Virus record (IMG/VR): IMGVR_UViG_3300009154_002438
Coordinates: 1 to 37,150 of that record
From: a virus
Length of the DNA stretch: 37,150 bases
Direction: 5' to 3' (one strand)
The position numbers were made by a program, and so were the translations under genes. Shown piece after piece: positions 1 through 10,725 of the stretch. Each line of letters starts with the position of its first letter. Positions within the stretch are counted from its first letter, which is position 1. The notes beneath the pieces were generated by a model, which worked only from the letters and a program-made list of their open reading frames with translations, was not told the DNA's origin and made no database searches.

Positions 1-3000
1 ACTGCCCCCAAACGCAAAGGTAGTGGATGTCCAGTACAGTGTTATGCCACTTAGTGTGCCGCTAGACACAGGAACAAATTGATTGGCATCGGCCGCAAAT
101 TGTGTAGTACTGATTGTAAATGTTGTTGCACTTGGGATACTTTGAATGTAATAAGTTGTGCCAACTGTTGCCGAGGTAGTGGTTGTAGCAGGCAAACCTG
201 CTACAATATTTCCCAGTTGTGAACTGGTAGCAGTAGGCAAGCTGAATATGATTTGGTTACCTACAGTCAATCCTGTGGTTGAAGTTACAGTAAGTAAATT
301 GCCGGTAAATGCTAATATAGTTACTGCTCCACCTTGTACATAGCTGGTTCCTGTAACTGCAATAGGATATCCCACTGTGATCTGAGTGGCATTGTTAGAA
401 CTGGTAACCGTCGAAGTAAACACTGTAGTAGTTGACATAGTAACAACAAATGTTGCACTGCCAAAACTTGGAGTTACTATAGGAGTTGACGAATATCCGT
501 AGCCGCCGCTGGTTACAGTAACCCCGGTGATGGTCTGTGTAGTAGCATCGATAGTAGCTATGGCCTGTGCTGAAATTCCTGTAAAGGTTGATCCATTGTT
601 AAATGTCAAGCTAGGTGCTATAGAGTAACTGTTGTTACCAGACACATTTACTGAAATTCCAGTCACTGTCTGCGGGAATGACGCAGTAATATTTGCATTA
701 GTGGTAAGCCATACTGCAGGACTCACAACAAATGTAGTACCGTTGGCCGACACCGACTGCACTAAACAGTTGGCAGGCACTATACAGTTATTGGTCAAAG
801 TAATACCGGTAAATGAACTAACAGTGGTAGTTGTTGCATTTGAATAAGTTACACTGGTATTAGTACCGGTACCTACTGTGTATGTGCCGTTGTATCCTGC
901 GGCGGTGCTAGTAAATCCACTTACCACAATAGTACTGCCACTGGGGAATGGAATTTGTGTGGCATTTGAATTCAAGAATGTTATAGTAACTGTAGAGCCA
1001 CTACCGCTTATACTTGTGGGTGTAAATGTTCCACCACTAGTTATAATCATACCCACTAACAGATTGGTAGTACTAGCCACGGTAATAGTAGTTTGACTGG
1101 TATTACCAACCACTTGATAAGTGCCATTGTAGGCAGTGTTACTTTGTCCGCTGATAGTGGTGTAACTGTCTACTGGCGGTAGAGCTGGCGTTGGGTTAGT
1201 ACTAGTTTGTGTACTGGGCACATTGTAAGTAATATACTGATAAGCAGTGCTGTTAACATTGTACTGGGCACTGGCAAATGTCAACGCACCGGAAGAAGTA
1301 TTAGTACCTGCCAAGTTATATAACGAATTTGGATCAATTGTAACATACGATTGGAATGAAGTTCCAAAGGTCAATGCCGCACCTGCGGATATACCACTTG
1401 TGGTAGTACTCAATGTAATATTAGTACCTGACACTGCTGTTACATAAATTCCATTACCTGTGAATCCAGAACCTTGCACGTAAGTGTATTGATTTTTTGC
1501 AGGAACACTTGGTGTTATAGTTCCACCTATGCCACTGACAACCAATGTGGGGCTACCCGAAGTTCCGCCACTTACGTAAGTGGCTGTGCCCGCAACCACT
1601 GCAGGAGTATAGCTAATAACTCTATGTACACGACCGTTCCATGATGTGAGATATGTACCTGTGTTCAATTGCGATATTACAATTGACTGTGACAATGGGG
1701 TAATAGCAATCTTGTTATCGCCAACTTGAGAGCCTTGTGTCCTAGCGGCAAAGTAAACAAAAGTATTTGTTGGGTTGATAGTTGGATACGCATTGGTAGC
1801 ACTGGTATTGTTAAGAACAATAGTATATGGTCCTGTACCTGTACCAGAGACTGAACTGACATATAAACCAGTTGAACTAAATCCTAATCCTCCAACATAC
1901 ATGCCTATTGCAATAGTTCCAACAACACTGTTTACAGTTATCGATGAACTTGATATACTGCCTGCAGTCACAGTACCGGTGGCATACCCTGTGGAGTAGG
2001 CTGTAGGATCTGGATTTGCTATGCTCAATGGATCAGTACCAAGTTGGTAATAGTTAAACGATGAATCAGTTTGAATCACAGCAGTTGTTTGTGATATAGT
2101 TTGGAACGTGATTTGAGTCACATTAGCAACTGGTTGTGAAGTTGGCGTTGCAGTTAGAGTAACAGCATAGGTAGACCCGCTGATCAATGATACAGCGTAT
2201 ACTGTACTAGTTCCTGAAAATCCTGTACCAGTTACTATCTGTCCAACAGTGATAGTTCCTTGAGTTACTAATACTGTTATAACAGCACTGCTAGTAGCAT
2301 TAGCAACAGGGCTAACGAATGTTGCAGTGGCCGAACCAGTTCCGCCAACAGTGCTCAATTGTGTTAGACTTTCTCCAGTTGATTCAGATAGATTATATGT
2401 AATAATTCTATAAACACTAGATAGATTGTTTAAGTATTGAAAACTTGTGCTAGGTCTAGTAGGTCTTACTGTACCAACATTGTAAACTTTTTGGTTCTGC
2501 AGTACTCGAATGGTCACTATCTGCCCATCATACAATGCATATTGCAGACCACTAGTGGCAGTGCCACTGCCTGCTGTACTGAAACTTATTTGTAAAACAT
2601 CTTGTCCGTTGATACTGATACCAGCATGCTGGACACTAGAAACACTGTATCTAGTGACACCACCGCCTGCTAAAGTATGATCGATTTCAAGTTCAGAGTT
2701 ATTAAAAGGTGTGTACTGATAACCTATAATCCAAACACTAAGAGCCGCTTTGGTTGCAGTTGGCTCCATAAATCCAGAGGTAGTGGCCTGTTTGTATACT
2801 CTGGCAGTTTGTATCTGATTGTTGGCCAACGTTACTATGTTGGGTAATGAAGTAGTATCATACCCAGTGGCACGTAAACCATAGTCACCGTTTGAATTAG
2901 ATCCGGCTACACTACGAATTTGAGCACCGTTCAACGCCCAATATGCAGTGTGATTATAGTATGTAAAGGTTGAAACTTGTTCTGTTAAACCGTTGTTGGT

Positions 3001-6000
3001 TGCAAGCACACCAAATCCCAGATCGTTTACTTGTGTGTAATCATTGGCCAACATTGACCGATTGCCGCCCATCTCTATCGGTACACTCAAAGCGCCGCCT
3101 TGATTGATATAGTTCAATAATCCAGTGGCTTTTGTTCCTGTAATTGCAATAGGACTTGAACTCAATGCCACGATCTGTGTAGCACTAACTGTCCATGTGC
3201 TAGTACCAGTGGCGCCACTACCAGTTAGGTTAGTAGAAATTGTTGTTCCTGTTAGAATACCTAGGCCTGAAATAGTCATGCCAACAGCGATAGTTCCTGA
3301 TGACCAAGTAGCATACAGTGTGGTTCCTGATATATAACCAGTAAATGATGCTGAACTATATGTACCGATCATATTGGTTTTGGCATTGGCTATGGTGGTA
3401 AAATCTGCAGAACTGACTGTTGGAGTATATCTGCCTAGCGGGTTAGTTGACACCAAATTGCCACCAGTAAATGTTACAACAGTACCATCAATATTATTGC
3501 CATTGGTGCTAGGAGAACTTGCAGTAGCCACAGCACTGATAGTGATCGGACCACCTATATTGGCAGTGTAATTTGCCACAGCTGAACCTGTAGCACCAGT
3601 TGCCGGAGTTGTTGCTAGTTGAACAGTAACTTGTGTTGTAGTAGCTGACAATACAGTCCAAGTGCCATTGTAGCCTGACACTACAAACGAAGAAACAGTC
3701 AGTGTAGAACCTACAGTAAATGGGATACTTGTTTGTACTGCATAGTTTAGTGTACCAATAGTACTGCTGGCGGTGGCGCTGGTAATACTGATAGCTGGAC
3801 CGTTAAGTGCAGTTATAGTTGTGCCTGGACTAATACCGGTACCTGTGATAGTAGTAGATGGACTTACGCTGAGTCCTGGAATCCAAGATACGTTATAAAG
3901 GTACGTGCTGTTTGCTGTCAGTGTTGCCTGTGCTGAGTAATTGAATGCTCCGTCTCCTGTGTAATCGATCAAATAACTGACCAAATTAGCGATTCTTGTC
4001 TGCTCAGGTGAAGGTGAACCACTTGGAGTATAGGTATAAGTTGTCGTGTCTTGCAGTAAGTTATTACCATTGGTCACAGTAATTGCTTTGTTAACAACAA
4101 TTGATTGCAGTATTGAGTTAAGTTTTACAAATGCTGCCAGGTAAATTGCTTGCACACTTACAGTATTGGTACCAATGACTGTCTGCAATGTGCTAGTGCT
4201 ACCGTTGTAGTTCCATAACGATATATCATAAATTGCACTGTTGGCATTATTACCTATATTATTATAAACAATATCATAAGTCAATGCATCAATGATATAG
4301 CTGATGCTGGTTTGTACTTTAATTGCGCTGTAGGCAGCATTGGCACTGATATTAAAATTAGACGATATCCAAGAAGTAATTTCTTGTTGAATGAATGCCT
4401 TGTTAGCTTGTAAAATATTCTTAACAGCTAGCTGATTAGTTGTAGTATAAGTGCTAGTAGTTGTAGGCCAATTAATAATTGGTAAGTAGCTGAGACCGTA
4501 GTTGAGAATGTTAGTGACAATAGTAAGGTTACTGGTGATTGTACCAGTGCCCACAACTGACGGACTAGAAAGATTAGATACCAATGTACCGATATAGTTT
4601 GCGGCTTGACCCGTTAAAGACAATGCTAGACCGGCCGGACTATTTTGAGGCTGTAGCAAAGTCAACGCTATTTTTTGACTTTGATAGTTTATACCCAATG
4701 CCAAGTCAAATGATACTGCATCGATAATTGAACCTAATGTTGTGCTGATGCCGTTGTAGCTGTTACCAAACGATGCAATAGGGTTATATGGTGTTGAGGC
4801 ATCTAACACAAGTATAGCCTGCGGCAACGAGAACACATAAGTTCCAGAAGCTTGAGCATTTAATGCTGTTGTTAACAACACAGTAGTACTTGCTCCGTTC
4901 CATATAGGACTAACGTAGGTATAGGCTGGAAGTCCATTACCAGTTACCAGCATGCCGCTGGTAATTCCTGCGTATGAATTAAGAACAATACTGGAGCTAC
5001 CGCTTGCTCCACCTGAAACATAGCTAGCACTGACTTGTTGTACTGCTTGACTGTAACTTAAAATCTGGTTAACTTGATAACGATTACCTTGAACATAGAA
5101 ACTACATGGAACTTGCGGAGCACGTACATCAAGTCCTGAATTAGAATAACCAGTAAGTGTAACGCTGAGTCCAGCAATGCCATTAACAGAATTTACCGCA
5201 GTAATATTCCCTAATAGTCTTCCGGCAAAGCCGTCAATAAATTGGCCACCCGCGAATCTAGGAGCATTAGTACTACCACTAAAACAACCGCTTTCCTGTG
5301 CATAGGGACTCTTGGCTTTTATTTGACCGTTAGGATCAAGAACCATCATGAAGCCACCATGCCCTTGTCCCGATATTAGTCGAACACGAGTTGCATCGTT
5401 TACCAAGAACATATCAATCAGTTTGTTGTTCAACGGTGTTGAATAAATGTTCTGCGGGTCAGTTAGATAATGATAGCCATATGGCAGTGCTCCGTACAAG
5501 TGCCAGTTGCCTGATGGTAAAACGTTAGGACTTGCATCTGCTGAGATGAATGGATATCCTTGCAATACATTGGCATAAAATACATTACCGCTGACACTGG
5601 TAACAGTTGCTAGACCAGTAAATGCAATTATGTTAATTGGACTGCCTGATGTACCAACTGTGAATGAATTATTTAGAACCCACTGCGCTCCTGCCCCGGA
5701 ATTCACTGTTGTGCTGTTGCTGTTATTGGCAACGCCACTTGTGGCAGTTCCTGTAATATAAGTACCAGTTGGTATACCGCTGCCAGTTATGGCCTGTCCT
5801 ACAAAATTAGGAGAACTATATGTACTGGTATATCCAGTGTTGGCTCCAATGATAGTGCCAGTAGTCACTGATGACACAGTTAATATAGTAGCTTTGGTTG
5901 TAGGATTGACAGCAATATATCCAGTGAATGTTACTATGGCATCTGTTAGGATCAATCCTATCCATGTGTTTGGAGCAGTTCCTGTACCTAATGTTCCAGT

Positions 6001-9000
6001 AATAGAACCACTGGTAGAACTGAGAGTCAGCGTAGTATTAGCTGCCGCGGCATAGTCAATCCCGCCTCTCTTCAAACTTGGAAAGTTGATTTGACCTGTG
6101 AGTAAATTATCAACTGTAGCATCTCGATAAAAGAATGTGTTTATCCAAGGACTTTGACTTATACGATCTCGTGGGCGAATTATTGTACGTCTAAAATCAT
6201 CACCTGCTATGGTACAGTTTTCAGGCAATTTAATTGGATAATCTTCGTAGTAAATACCGCTTTCGACATAGATGGCAATTTGTAAATTACTAGTAGTTGC
6301 ACCAAAATCTATAGTTTCGCCAGTGATAAAGAATCCAGGTTGTGTCAATTGTAAAGTGATAGTATCATACGCTGATGTTGCACCTTGCAAGTAACTGACA
6401 ATAACACCTTGCGCACCACTAAGGTTACCGATCAAAATGTTACCTGGTAGTATATGCACATCACCCGGAGTTCCTTGGTCAACATATCCACGACCGCCAT
6501 TACTGAACTGTATGGTCCAGAGACCTGTTCCAAAACTAGGTGTCGGAGCAGACCCTACACCGTTGTTCACTATGCCCAACATAGTGGTATAATTAGTCAA
6601 GAATGTGTTGGTTGCTCCAGCTGCCAATAATGAACCTGAATCGAAATTCTGTGAAGCTTGTTGTTGATATCTAATTGCACCCACTCGGTTCAATACCTGG
6701 ATGGCTAAATTTTGTGCAAACACTAGACCATCGTATGTCTCTGTATACTGGGAACCGATAGCTATACTAGCACTTGTATTCTTGAAGTAGGATTTACCGG
6801 CATTGATGCTTTGATAAGTTCCACCAGTCCATAGATCAATTGCCATAGCATCGATGATCAAACCAATGTCTCTATAGCAAGTTGATTGATTGTAGTTGAA
6901 TCCTCCTACATATTTTTTAGTCATGTATGTTAACACATTGCCTGCAATAGCAGATGCCTGACCTAGCAGGGTCTGGGTCGCCGCATACAGTTGAGCATTA
7001 GTGACTAGGTATCCCGCCAAGTTAGGATATGTTGGTACTAGCGCAGTGTTGCTGCCTATTATTGGTTCAACAGTTTGAGTAAACAGGGTTGTGATAGTAT
7101 TGGTTGCATAGGCACTTGGAGTATCGAATGTATACACAGGTGAATTACTGAATGTCTGTGCCAATTGTGCTCCATTCTGAGGAGTAACACTGTTACTACT
7201 TGCACAGGCTACCACAGTGCTTAACAAGCGACTAACAACTGAATTGGTACCGCCGTACCAGATACTTTGTTCTGCACTACCGCTGGCAAAATTTAACAGT
7301 ATAAGATTGGCCGCATTGGCTGTGGCCACATTGCTGGCAGTGGTCGCTGTAGTAGCAGATGTGTCATAAGCAATGGCTTCGCACAGATATACTATACTGT
7401 TTTTAAACTGTGCTACTCCTTCTGCTGGTACAAATCCACTATGATTGGCCACAGCATACAGGTATGCATCTTCAGCCAAGAACTGTAAGTTATATAGAAT
7501 ACCCGACGCAGCCAAGCCATAGGTCAAATAAGGGACATTTGGCATTGAAGGTGTAGGACGATTGTATATGGTAGCAGTCGAAGTAGCACTGATGGCTACC
7601 AAGGGCAACGCAGTTGCACCTGTGCCGTATGTTTGGCTAATGGTAAATGTATTGCTTACTGAATTGATTGCCAATACGTAGTAGGTTGAACCAGCAGACC
7701 CTGCGACGTTTACACTGCCGCCCCAGTTGCTGGCGAATGTGATAGGTTGGCCAACATACAAATTGTAAACATTATAGGTTGAGAAAGCTGTGGTAGTTGT
7801 GCCTGTTAAAGTGATTGTGGCAGTGGTAGGACCATAAGTTAGTATTTGATTGATAGTTCCAAACAGTGAGTTTACACTGGCTGTGAGCGATGAATTATTG
7901 ATAGTGGGGTATAGATATTGACCCTGACTATTTTGCGCACCACTGATATTTGAACCTGCCTGATTGGCCAATGCTGTGATATTAAACAGTTGTACATAGT
8001 TGTAGGCGATACCGCTCTGTGGTGTGGTAGCAGTAACTAGCGAAAATGTTAGCAATGCTGATGCTTGGCTTGTGCTACTGACAATACCTTGAACAGTTGT
8101 AATATTTGCAATGATAGAATTGTATAAAGTATCGCCGTTTACTACTAGATTTAATGTTTGATTAACATACTGTGGCACACTTGTTTGATACAATACAGTG
8201 CCATTGGTGCCCATTAGAGAATTGGTAATCACATTTTGTACTAGAGTCTTTAGGTAAATTACAGCCGCTACAGTAGCATCTTTTTCTTGATCTTGGAATG
8301 TGTTAATATTATAACTAGCGGCCCAATATTGTAATCCAGCATAGACGCTTTGACTATTGCCACCGTACATTAAATCATAAACTAGTGACCAGACAATAAA
8401 TTTAACATCTCGTTGGCAAGTGGTTTTGTTGTATACTAGAGAAGGATATTTACTAGTTAGGTAGGCTATAATCTCTGCCTGCATAAATGTAATGTTGTTC
8501 AACAGTAGGGTCTTAGCATGAGTTTGTTCAGCAGTGGTTGAACCGATACTGGGGAAAGTTGGTGTAGGGGCAATGCCACTTGAAATAATTGACTGTAGAT
8601 TGGTTATGTAGGGACCTATCAAAGACGCCTGACCAGCACTAGTTCCTATAGTAGCCAGTATGCTGGCTTGCAATCGATCCAACTCATAGTTCATTTCAGC
8701 ACTGGTTATACCAATACCATAATGGCTAAAGTTCAATCCAGCCAGTGTGGTCTGCAGTGTTGATCCCAACAAAAGATCGTATTCTAATGCAGTGACAATT
8801 TGACCAACATATTGAGTTAACAATGCAGTATTGTAAGAATAGCTGGCGATCTGAGTCTGTATTTGATTAATAGCATCTTTGACCTGGGCCAATTGATTGG
8901 TAACAATATTTAGATTGATTGCGCTGTTGGGATTAAACAGACTAGTAGCTGCCGTGATACTGTTGTAGTTTGACCCTAGAATAACGTCATATCCAATACC

Positions 9001-10353
9001 TTGAGTTAGATTAACAAGTATATTGTAAAACCCGGTATTGTTAAACTGTGAGATGTATTTTTGATTAATGTAAGCAACAGTTTCTGTTTGAATGAATGTT
9101 TTGTTAAGTTCCAATAGATTCTGAGCTTGATAATACACAGGATTATTATTGTTACCGCTGGTACCTAACCCAGCTGAATAGATAGTTGATTGGGTTTGTA
9201 CAGCATTTTGCGTGTAGGCAATGGTTTGACGATATGGTCCTGGTTCTAGCTGGCTTAGAGATATAAGACTGTCGGCCTGTAGCGCGGCTGCCCCTACGGT
9301 TTTGTATGCATAATGCCATGCACGACCATTGCGTCCCGGAGGAGTAAGCGTCTGATTGTCGTCGCCAGTAGTTGACACATACAGATTTATACTGCTGTAA
9401 AATGTGTTGTTGTCAACATAGAATTTGCTAGCGGCTTGTAGATCTGTACTGGAATTTGGAGTGCCATATCCTGCAAGTGGGCTCGGATGATCACCTAATG
9501 TTAGCGAACCAGTCATAGTGTCGCCGCCGCGATAGACCACGTCTTTACGTTGCATGACCTCAGTGCTTAAATAATTTCCAGTTAACCCAGAATCATAATC
9601 AGAATCGATTGCAGTGCCAGTGCCTGACCCAACGCCAGTTGCAGTGAATTTTACTCCAACTGTATTACTAACAGCACCTATCAAAGTAAAATCGGTAGAT
9701 CCTACAGTGACGATTGTATAAGAATACCCTACACTAAATAATCCTGCTGTTACAGCACTGGTAGCAACTACTGGTTGTGCTCGTGACTTGATAGCGGCAG
9801 AGACAGTATAGGTACCTGCGATCTTTGCAGTGGTGGTTTGTCCAACATTGGTAAAATTATTGCCATCGGCTGCGATGAAATTACTGACACCGTAGTTGAC
9901 AGTAACAGGCAATCGTCCCAGAGTGGTTGGCGCTCCGGAATAAAAATTATTAAACGCAGTAACTAGTCCAACACTGGGATCTTGCAAGTTGCCAACGGTG
10001 TATAAAGACACAGCATTGACACTTTGATTTAGTGTAGGGCTAGGATCATTGATCAATCTCGATGCTGTGGTTTTGAGATCGATGCTGTTTGAAGTGTAGG
10101 TAATAGTGATGTTGCCATCGCTGTTGGTAAGCGTTCTCGCTGACAAACTGGTTCCAGTGGCATTGGCAGTGATAAGTTGATTAGCAGAATATGCAGTACC
10201 GTCACTGAGTCCCCCGAATCCCAATTTGCCGCCCAGTCCAAAAATAGCATAAAGTTCGCTAAAGTTTGCATTAACTTTGTTGAACGATTGGCGAATACTG
10301 TCGCCAGTACCGTCGTTGCCCTGTATACCTGTATTAATTACTTGTTGTGTCAT
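1..10353 (-). CDS. Giant tail-fibre/appendage-like virion protein (3' end outside window)
   Basis: The minus-strand frame starting with ATG at 10353 has no stop codon down to base 1: I read all triplets and found none, giving at least 3451 residues with the C-terminus beyond the left edge. GGAG lies 8 nt before the ATG. Residues about 5-45 carry the NTGIQGNDGTGDSIRQSF...VNANFSELY motif seen at the N-terminus of many virion proteins of T4-like marine phages. Around residues 266-311 is a fibre-like GGDTMTGSLTLG...SKFYVDNN stretch. Residues about 400-1250 and 1850-2085 are mostly helical repeats. Residues about 1355-1395 (GIYYEDYPIKLPENCTI) resemble a pectin-lyase-like beta-helix. The rest is Ser/Thr/Gly/Val-rich beta modules. 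It follows the Fe-S carrier gene by 3 nt. It is a structural protein, probably for host contact; its exact place in the virion is not known. Confidence 0.9.
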   Translation of the reverse strand, partial: MTQQVINTGIQGNDGTGDSIRQSFNKVNANFSELYAIFGLGGKLGFGGLSDGTAYSANQLITANATGTSLSARTLTNSDGNITITYTSNSIDLKTTASRLINDPSPTLNQSVNAVSLYTVGNLQDPSVGLVTAFNNFYSGAPTTLGRLPVTVNYGVSNFIAADGNNFTNVGQTTTAKIAGTYTVSAAIKSRAQPVVATSAVTAGLFSVGYSYTIVTVGSTDFTLIGAVSNTVGVKFTATGVGSGTGTAIDSDYDSGLTGNYLSTEVMQRKDVVYRGGDTMTGSLTLGDHPSPLAGYGTPNSSTDLQAASKFYVDNNTFYSSINLYVSTTGDDNQTLTPPGRNGRAWHYAYKTVGAAALQADSLISLSQLEPGPYRQTIAYTQNAVQTQSTIYSAGLGTSGNNNNPVYYQAQNLLELNKTFIQTETVAYINQKYISQFNNTGFYNILVNLTQGIGYDVILGSNYNSITAATSLFNPNSAINLNIVTNQLAQVKDAINQIQTQIASYSYNTALLTQYVGQIVTALEYDLLLGSTLQTTLAGLNFSHYGIGITSAEMNYELDRLQASILATIGTSAGQASLIGPYITNLQSIISSGIAPTPTFPSIGSTTAEQTHAKTLLLNNITFMQAEIIAYLTSKYPSLVYNKTTCQRDVKFIVWSLVYDLMYGGNSQSVYAGLQYWAASYNINTFQDQEKDATVAAVIYLKTLVQNVITNSLMGTNGTVLYQTSVPQYVNQTLNLVVNGDTLYNSIIANITTVQGIVSSTSQASALLTFSLVTATTPQSGIAYNYVQLFNITALANQAGSNISGAQNSQGQYLYPTINNSSLTASVNSLFGTINQILTYGPTTATITLTGTTTTAFSTYNVYNLYVGQPITFASNWGGSVNVAGSAGSTYYVLAINSVSNTFTISQTYGTGATALPLVAISATSTATIYNRPTPSMPNVPYLTYGLAASGILYNLQFLAEDAYLYAVANHSGFVPAEGVAQFKNSIVYLCEAIAYDTSATTATTASNVATANAANLILLNFASGSAEQSIWYGGTNSVVSRLLSTVVACASSNSVTPQNGAQLAQTFSNSPVYTFDTPSAYATNTITTLFTQTVEPIIGSNTALVPTYPNLAGYLVTNAQLYAATQTLLGQASAIAGNVLTYMTKKYVGGFNYNQSTCYRDIGLIIDAMAIDLWTGGTYQSINAGKSYFKNTSASIAIGSQYTETYDGLVFAQNLAIQVLNRVGAIRYQQQASQNFDSGSLLAAGATNTFLTNYTTMLGIVNNGVGSAPTPSFGTGLWTIQFSNGGRGYVDQGTPGDVHILPGNILIGNLSGAQGVIVSYLQGATSAYDTITLQLTQPGFFITGETIDFGATTSNLQIAIYVESGIYYEDYPIKLPENCTIAGDDFRRTIIRPRDRISQSPWINTFFYRDATVDNLLTGQINFPSLKRGGIDYAAAANTTLTLSSTSGSITGTLGTGTAPNTWIGLILTDAIVTFTGYIAVNPTTKATILTVSSVTTGTIIGANTGYTSTYSSPNFVGQAITGSGIPTGTYITGTATSGVANNSNSTTVNSGAGAQWVLNNSFTVGTSGSPINIIAFTGLATVTSVSGNVFYANVLQGYPFISADASPNVLPSGNWHLYGALPYGYHYLTDPQNIYSTPLNNKLIDMFLVNDATRVRLISGQGHGGFMMVLDPNGQIKAKSPYAQESGCFSGSTNAPRFAGGQFIDGFAGRLLGNITAVNSVNGIAGLSVTLTGYSNSGLDVRAPQVPCSFYVQGNRYQVNQILSYSQAVQQVSASYVSGGASGSSSIVLNSYAGITSGMLVTGNGLPAYTYVSPIWNGASTTVLLTTALNAQASGTYVFSLPQAILVLDASTPYNPIASFGNSYNGISTTLGSIIDAVSFDLALGINYQSQKIALTLLQPQNSPAGLALSLTGQAANYIGTLVSNLSSPSVVGTGTITSNLTIVTNILNYGLSYLPIINWPTTTSTYTTTNQLAVKNILQANKAFIQQEITSWISSNFNISANAAYSAIKVQTSISYIIDALTYDIVYNNIGNNANSAIYDISLWNYNGSTSTLQTVIGTNTVSVQAIYLAAFVKLNSILQSIVVNKAITVTNGNNLLQDTTTYTYTPSGSPSPEQTRIANLVSYLIDYTGDGAFNYSAQATLTANSTYLYNVSWIPGLSVSPSTTITGTGISPGTTITALNGPAISITSATASSTIGTLNYAVQTSIPFTVGSTLTVSSFVVSGYNGTWTVLSATTTQVTVQLATTPATGATGSAVANYTANIGGPITISAVATASSPSTNGNNIDGTVVTFTGGNLVSTNPLGRYTPTVSSADFTTIANAKTNMIGTYSSASFTGYISGTTLYATWSSGTIAVGMTISGLGILTGTTISTNLTGSGATGTSTWTVSATQIVALSSSPIAITGTKATGLLNYINQGGALSVPIEMGGNRSMLANDYTQVNDLGFGVLATNNGLTEQVSTFTYYNHTAYWALNGAQIRSVAGSNSNGDYGLRATGYDTTSLPNIVTLANNQIQTARVYKQATTSGFMEPTATKAALSVWIIGYQYTPFNNSELEIDHTLAGGGVTRYSVSSVQHAGISINGQDVLQISFSTAGSGTATSGLQYALYDGQIVTIRVLQNQKVYNVGTVRPTRPSTSFQYLNNLSSVYRIITYNLSESTGESLTQLSTVGGTGSATATFVSPVANATSSAVITVLVTQGTITVGQIVTGTGFSGTSTVYAVSLISGSTYAVTLTATPTSQPVANVTQITFQTISQTTAVIQTDSSFNYYQLGTDPLSIANPDPTAYSTGYATGTVTAGSISSSSITVNSVVGTIAIGMYVGGLGFSSTGLYVSSVSGTGTGPYTIVLNNTSATNAYPTINPTNTFVYFAARTQGSQVGDNKIAITPLSQSIVISQLNTGTYLTSWNGRVHRVISYTPAVVAGTATYVSGGTSGSPTLVVSGIGGTITPSVPAKNQYTYVQGSGFTGNGIYVTAVSGTNITLSTTTSGISAGAALTFGTSFQSYVTIDPNSLYNLAGTNTSSGALTFASAQYNVNSTAYQYITYNVPSTQTSTNPTPALPPVDSYTTISGQSNTAYNGTYQVVGNTSQTTITVASTTNLLVGMIITSGGTFTPTSISGSGSTVTITFLNSNATQIPFPSGSTIVVSGFTSTAAGYNGTYTVGTGTNTSVTYSNATTTTVSSFTGITLTNNCIVPANCLVQSVSANGTTFVVSPAVWLTTNANITASFPQTVTGISVNVSGNNSYSIAPSLTFNNGSTFTGISAQAIATIDATTQTITGVTVTSGGYGYSSTPIVTPSFGSATFVVTMSTTTVFTSTVTSSNNATQITVGYPIAVTGTSYVQGGAVTILAFTGNLLTVTSTTGLTVGNQIIFSLPTATSSQLGNIVAGLPATTTTSATVGTTYYIQSIPSATTFTISTTQFAADANQFVPVSSGTLSGITLYWTSTTFAFGGS
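1350..5810 (-). repeat. Beta modules of the G-M-x-V-x-G-x-G type within the giant protein
   Basis: About seven copies of a beta-rich module built around (V/I)(G/S)xx(V/I)xGxG(I/F/L)xx(G/S)TxxxxxxxG are coded near 5810-5700, 5030-4850, 3925-3740, 3360-3130, 2300-2120, 1990-1790 and 1590-1350. Examples are GMTISGLGILTGTTI, GQIVTGTGFSGTSTVY and GMYVGGLGFSSTGLYV. A second short motif, YNGT(W/Y)xV, occurs three times (near 3670, 1120 and 890). The copies are diverged, which suggests old tandem expansion of a fibre shaft. Confidence 0.65.
4200..9135 (-). repeat. Degenerate helical repeat modules within the giant protein
   Basis: At least five diverged copies of a roughly 70-residue module are coded at about 9135-8930, 8900-8735, 8555-8320, 7010-6785 and 4445-4200. 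A copy starts with a helix such as LLELNKTFIQTETVAYI or LLLNNITFMQAEIIAYL. It continues into C-x-RD-x(3)-I...YDL...GG-x-x-QS-x-x-AG-x-x-Y(W/F), as in CQRDVKFIVWSLVYDLMYGG and CYRDIGLIIDAMAIDLWTGG. Some copies lack the Cys or the GG. The pattern recalls modules in large cyanophage structural proteins; that is from memory, not a search. Confidence 0.7.
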
Positions 10354-10356
10354 TTA

Positions 10357-10680
10357 TTAAACTCCAAAGCTAGAACCGCAACCGCATGTTGTTTGTGCGT
10401 TGGGATTCTTTATGCTGAATGAACTGCCCTGTAAATCTTCTTTATAATCTATCTCTGCACCTGTAAGATACTGCATACTCATTGCATCTACAAGTACTCG
10501 AAATTCGTCTAAGGGAATTGTAAAATCATCTTCATTTGCTATTTCATCGAATGTGAAGCCATAGCTGAATCCGCTACACCCGCCGCCCTGTACAAATGTA
10601 CGCAGTGCTAGGTTAGGATTGCCCTCTTCGTAGATCAAATCTTTAATTTTAGTCTTGGCCGAAGCAGAAATAGTGATCAT
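10357..10680 (-). CDS. HesB/IscA/ErpA-type Fe-S cluster carrier protein
   Basis: A 107-residue A-type Fe-S carrier, which receives a [Fe-S] cluster from a scaffold and passes it to apoproteins. It has the family's three cysteines in their usual places: C35 in [12 protein letters not shown], and C99 and C101 in TTCGCGSSF at the C-terminus. The start at 10680 is chosen because AAGGGA lies 4 nt before it; an in-frame ATG at 10707 would add nine residues and has no ribosome site. A late-type box (GCTAAATA) lies 17 nt upstream of the ATG and would drive this gene together with the giant fibre gene 3 nt downstream. It may help load host or phage Fe-S proteins late in infection. Whether it matches host IscA, ErpA or SufA cannot be told. 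Confidence 0.93.
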   Translation of the reverse strand: MITISASAKTKIKDLIYEEGNPNLALRTFVQGGGCSGFSYGFTFDEIANEDDFTIPLDEFRVLVDAMSMQYLTGAEIDYKEDLQGSSFSIKNPNAQTTCGCGSSFGV

Positions 10681-10697
10681 GTTGTCCCTTGTTGTAA

Positions 10698-10705
10698 TAT
10701 TTAGC
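10698..10705 (-). promoter_or_regulatory. Late-type promoter box GCTAAATA
   Basis: The minus strand reads GCTAAATA, one mismatch from NATAAATA (T4 late consensus TATAAATA). It lies 17 nt before the Fe-S carrier ATG, which has a Shine-Dalgarno. It would serve the Fe-S carrier and giant fibre genes. Confidence 0.5.
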
Positions 10706-10725
10706 ATAGAATTTTATAACCTTAA

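Noticed and set aside
158-6055. Many Val/Pro-rich plus-strand frames of 60-90 codons between 158 and 6055
   Set aside because: All are antisense to the continuous giant minus-strand gene; their composition is the reverse complement of its Thr/Ser/Gly-rich repeats.
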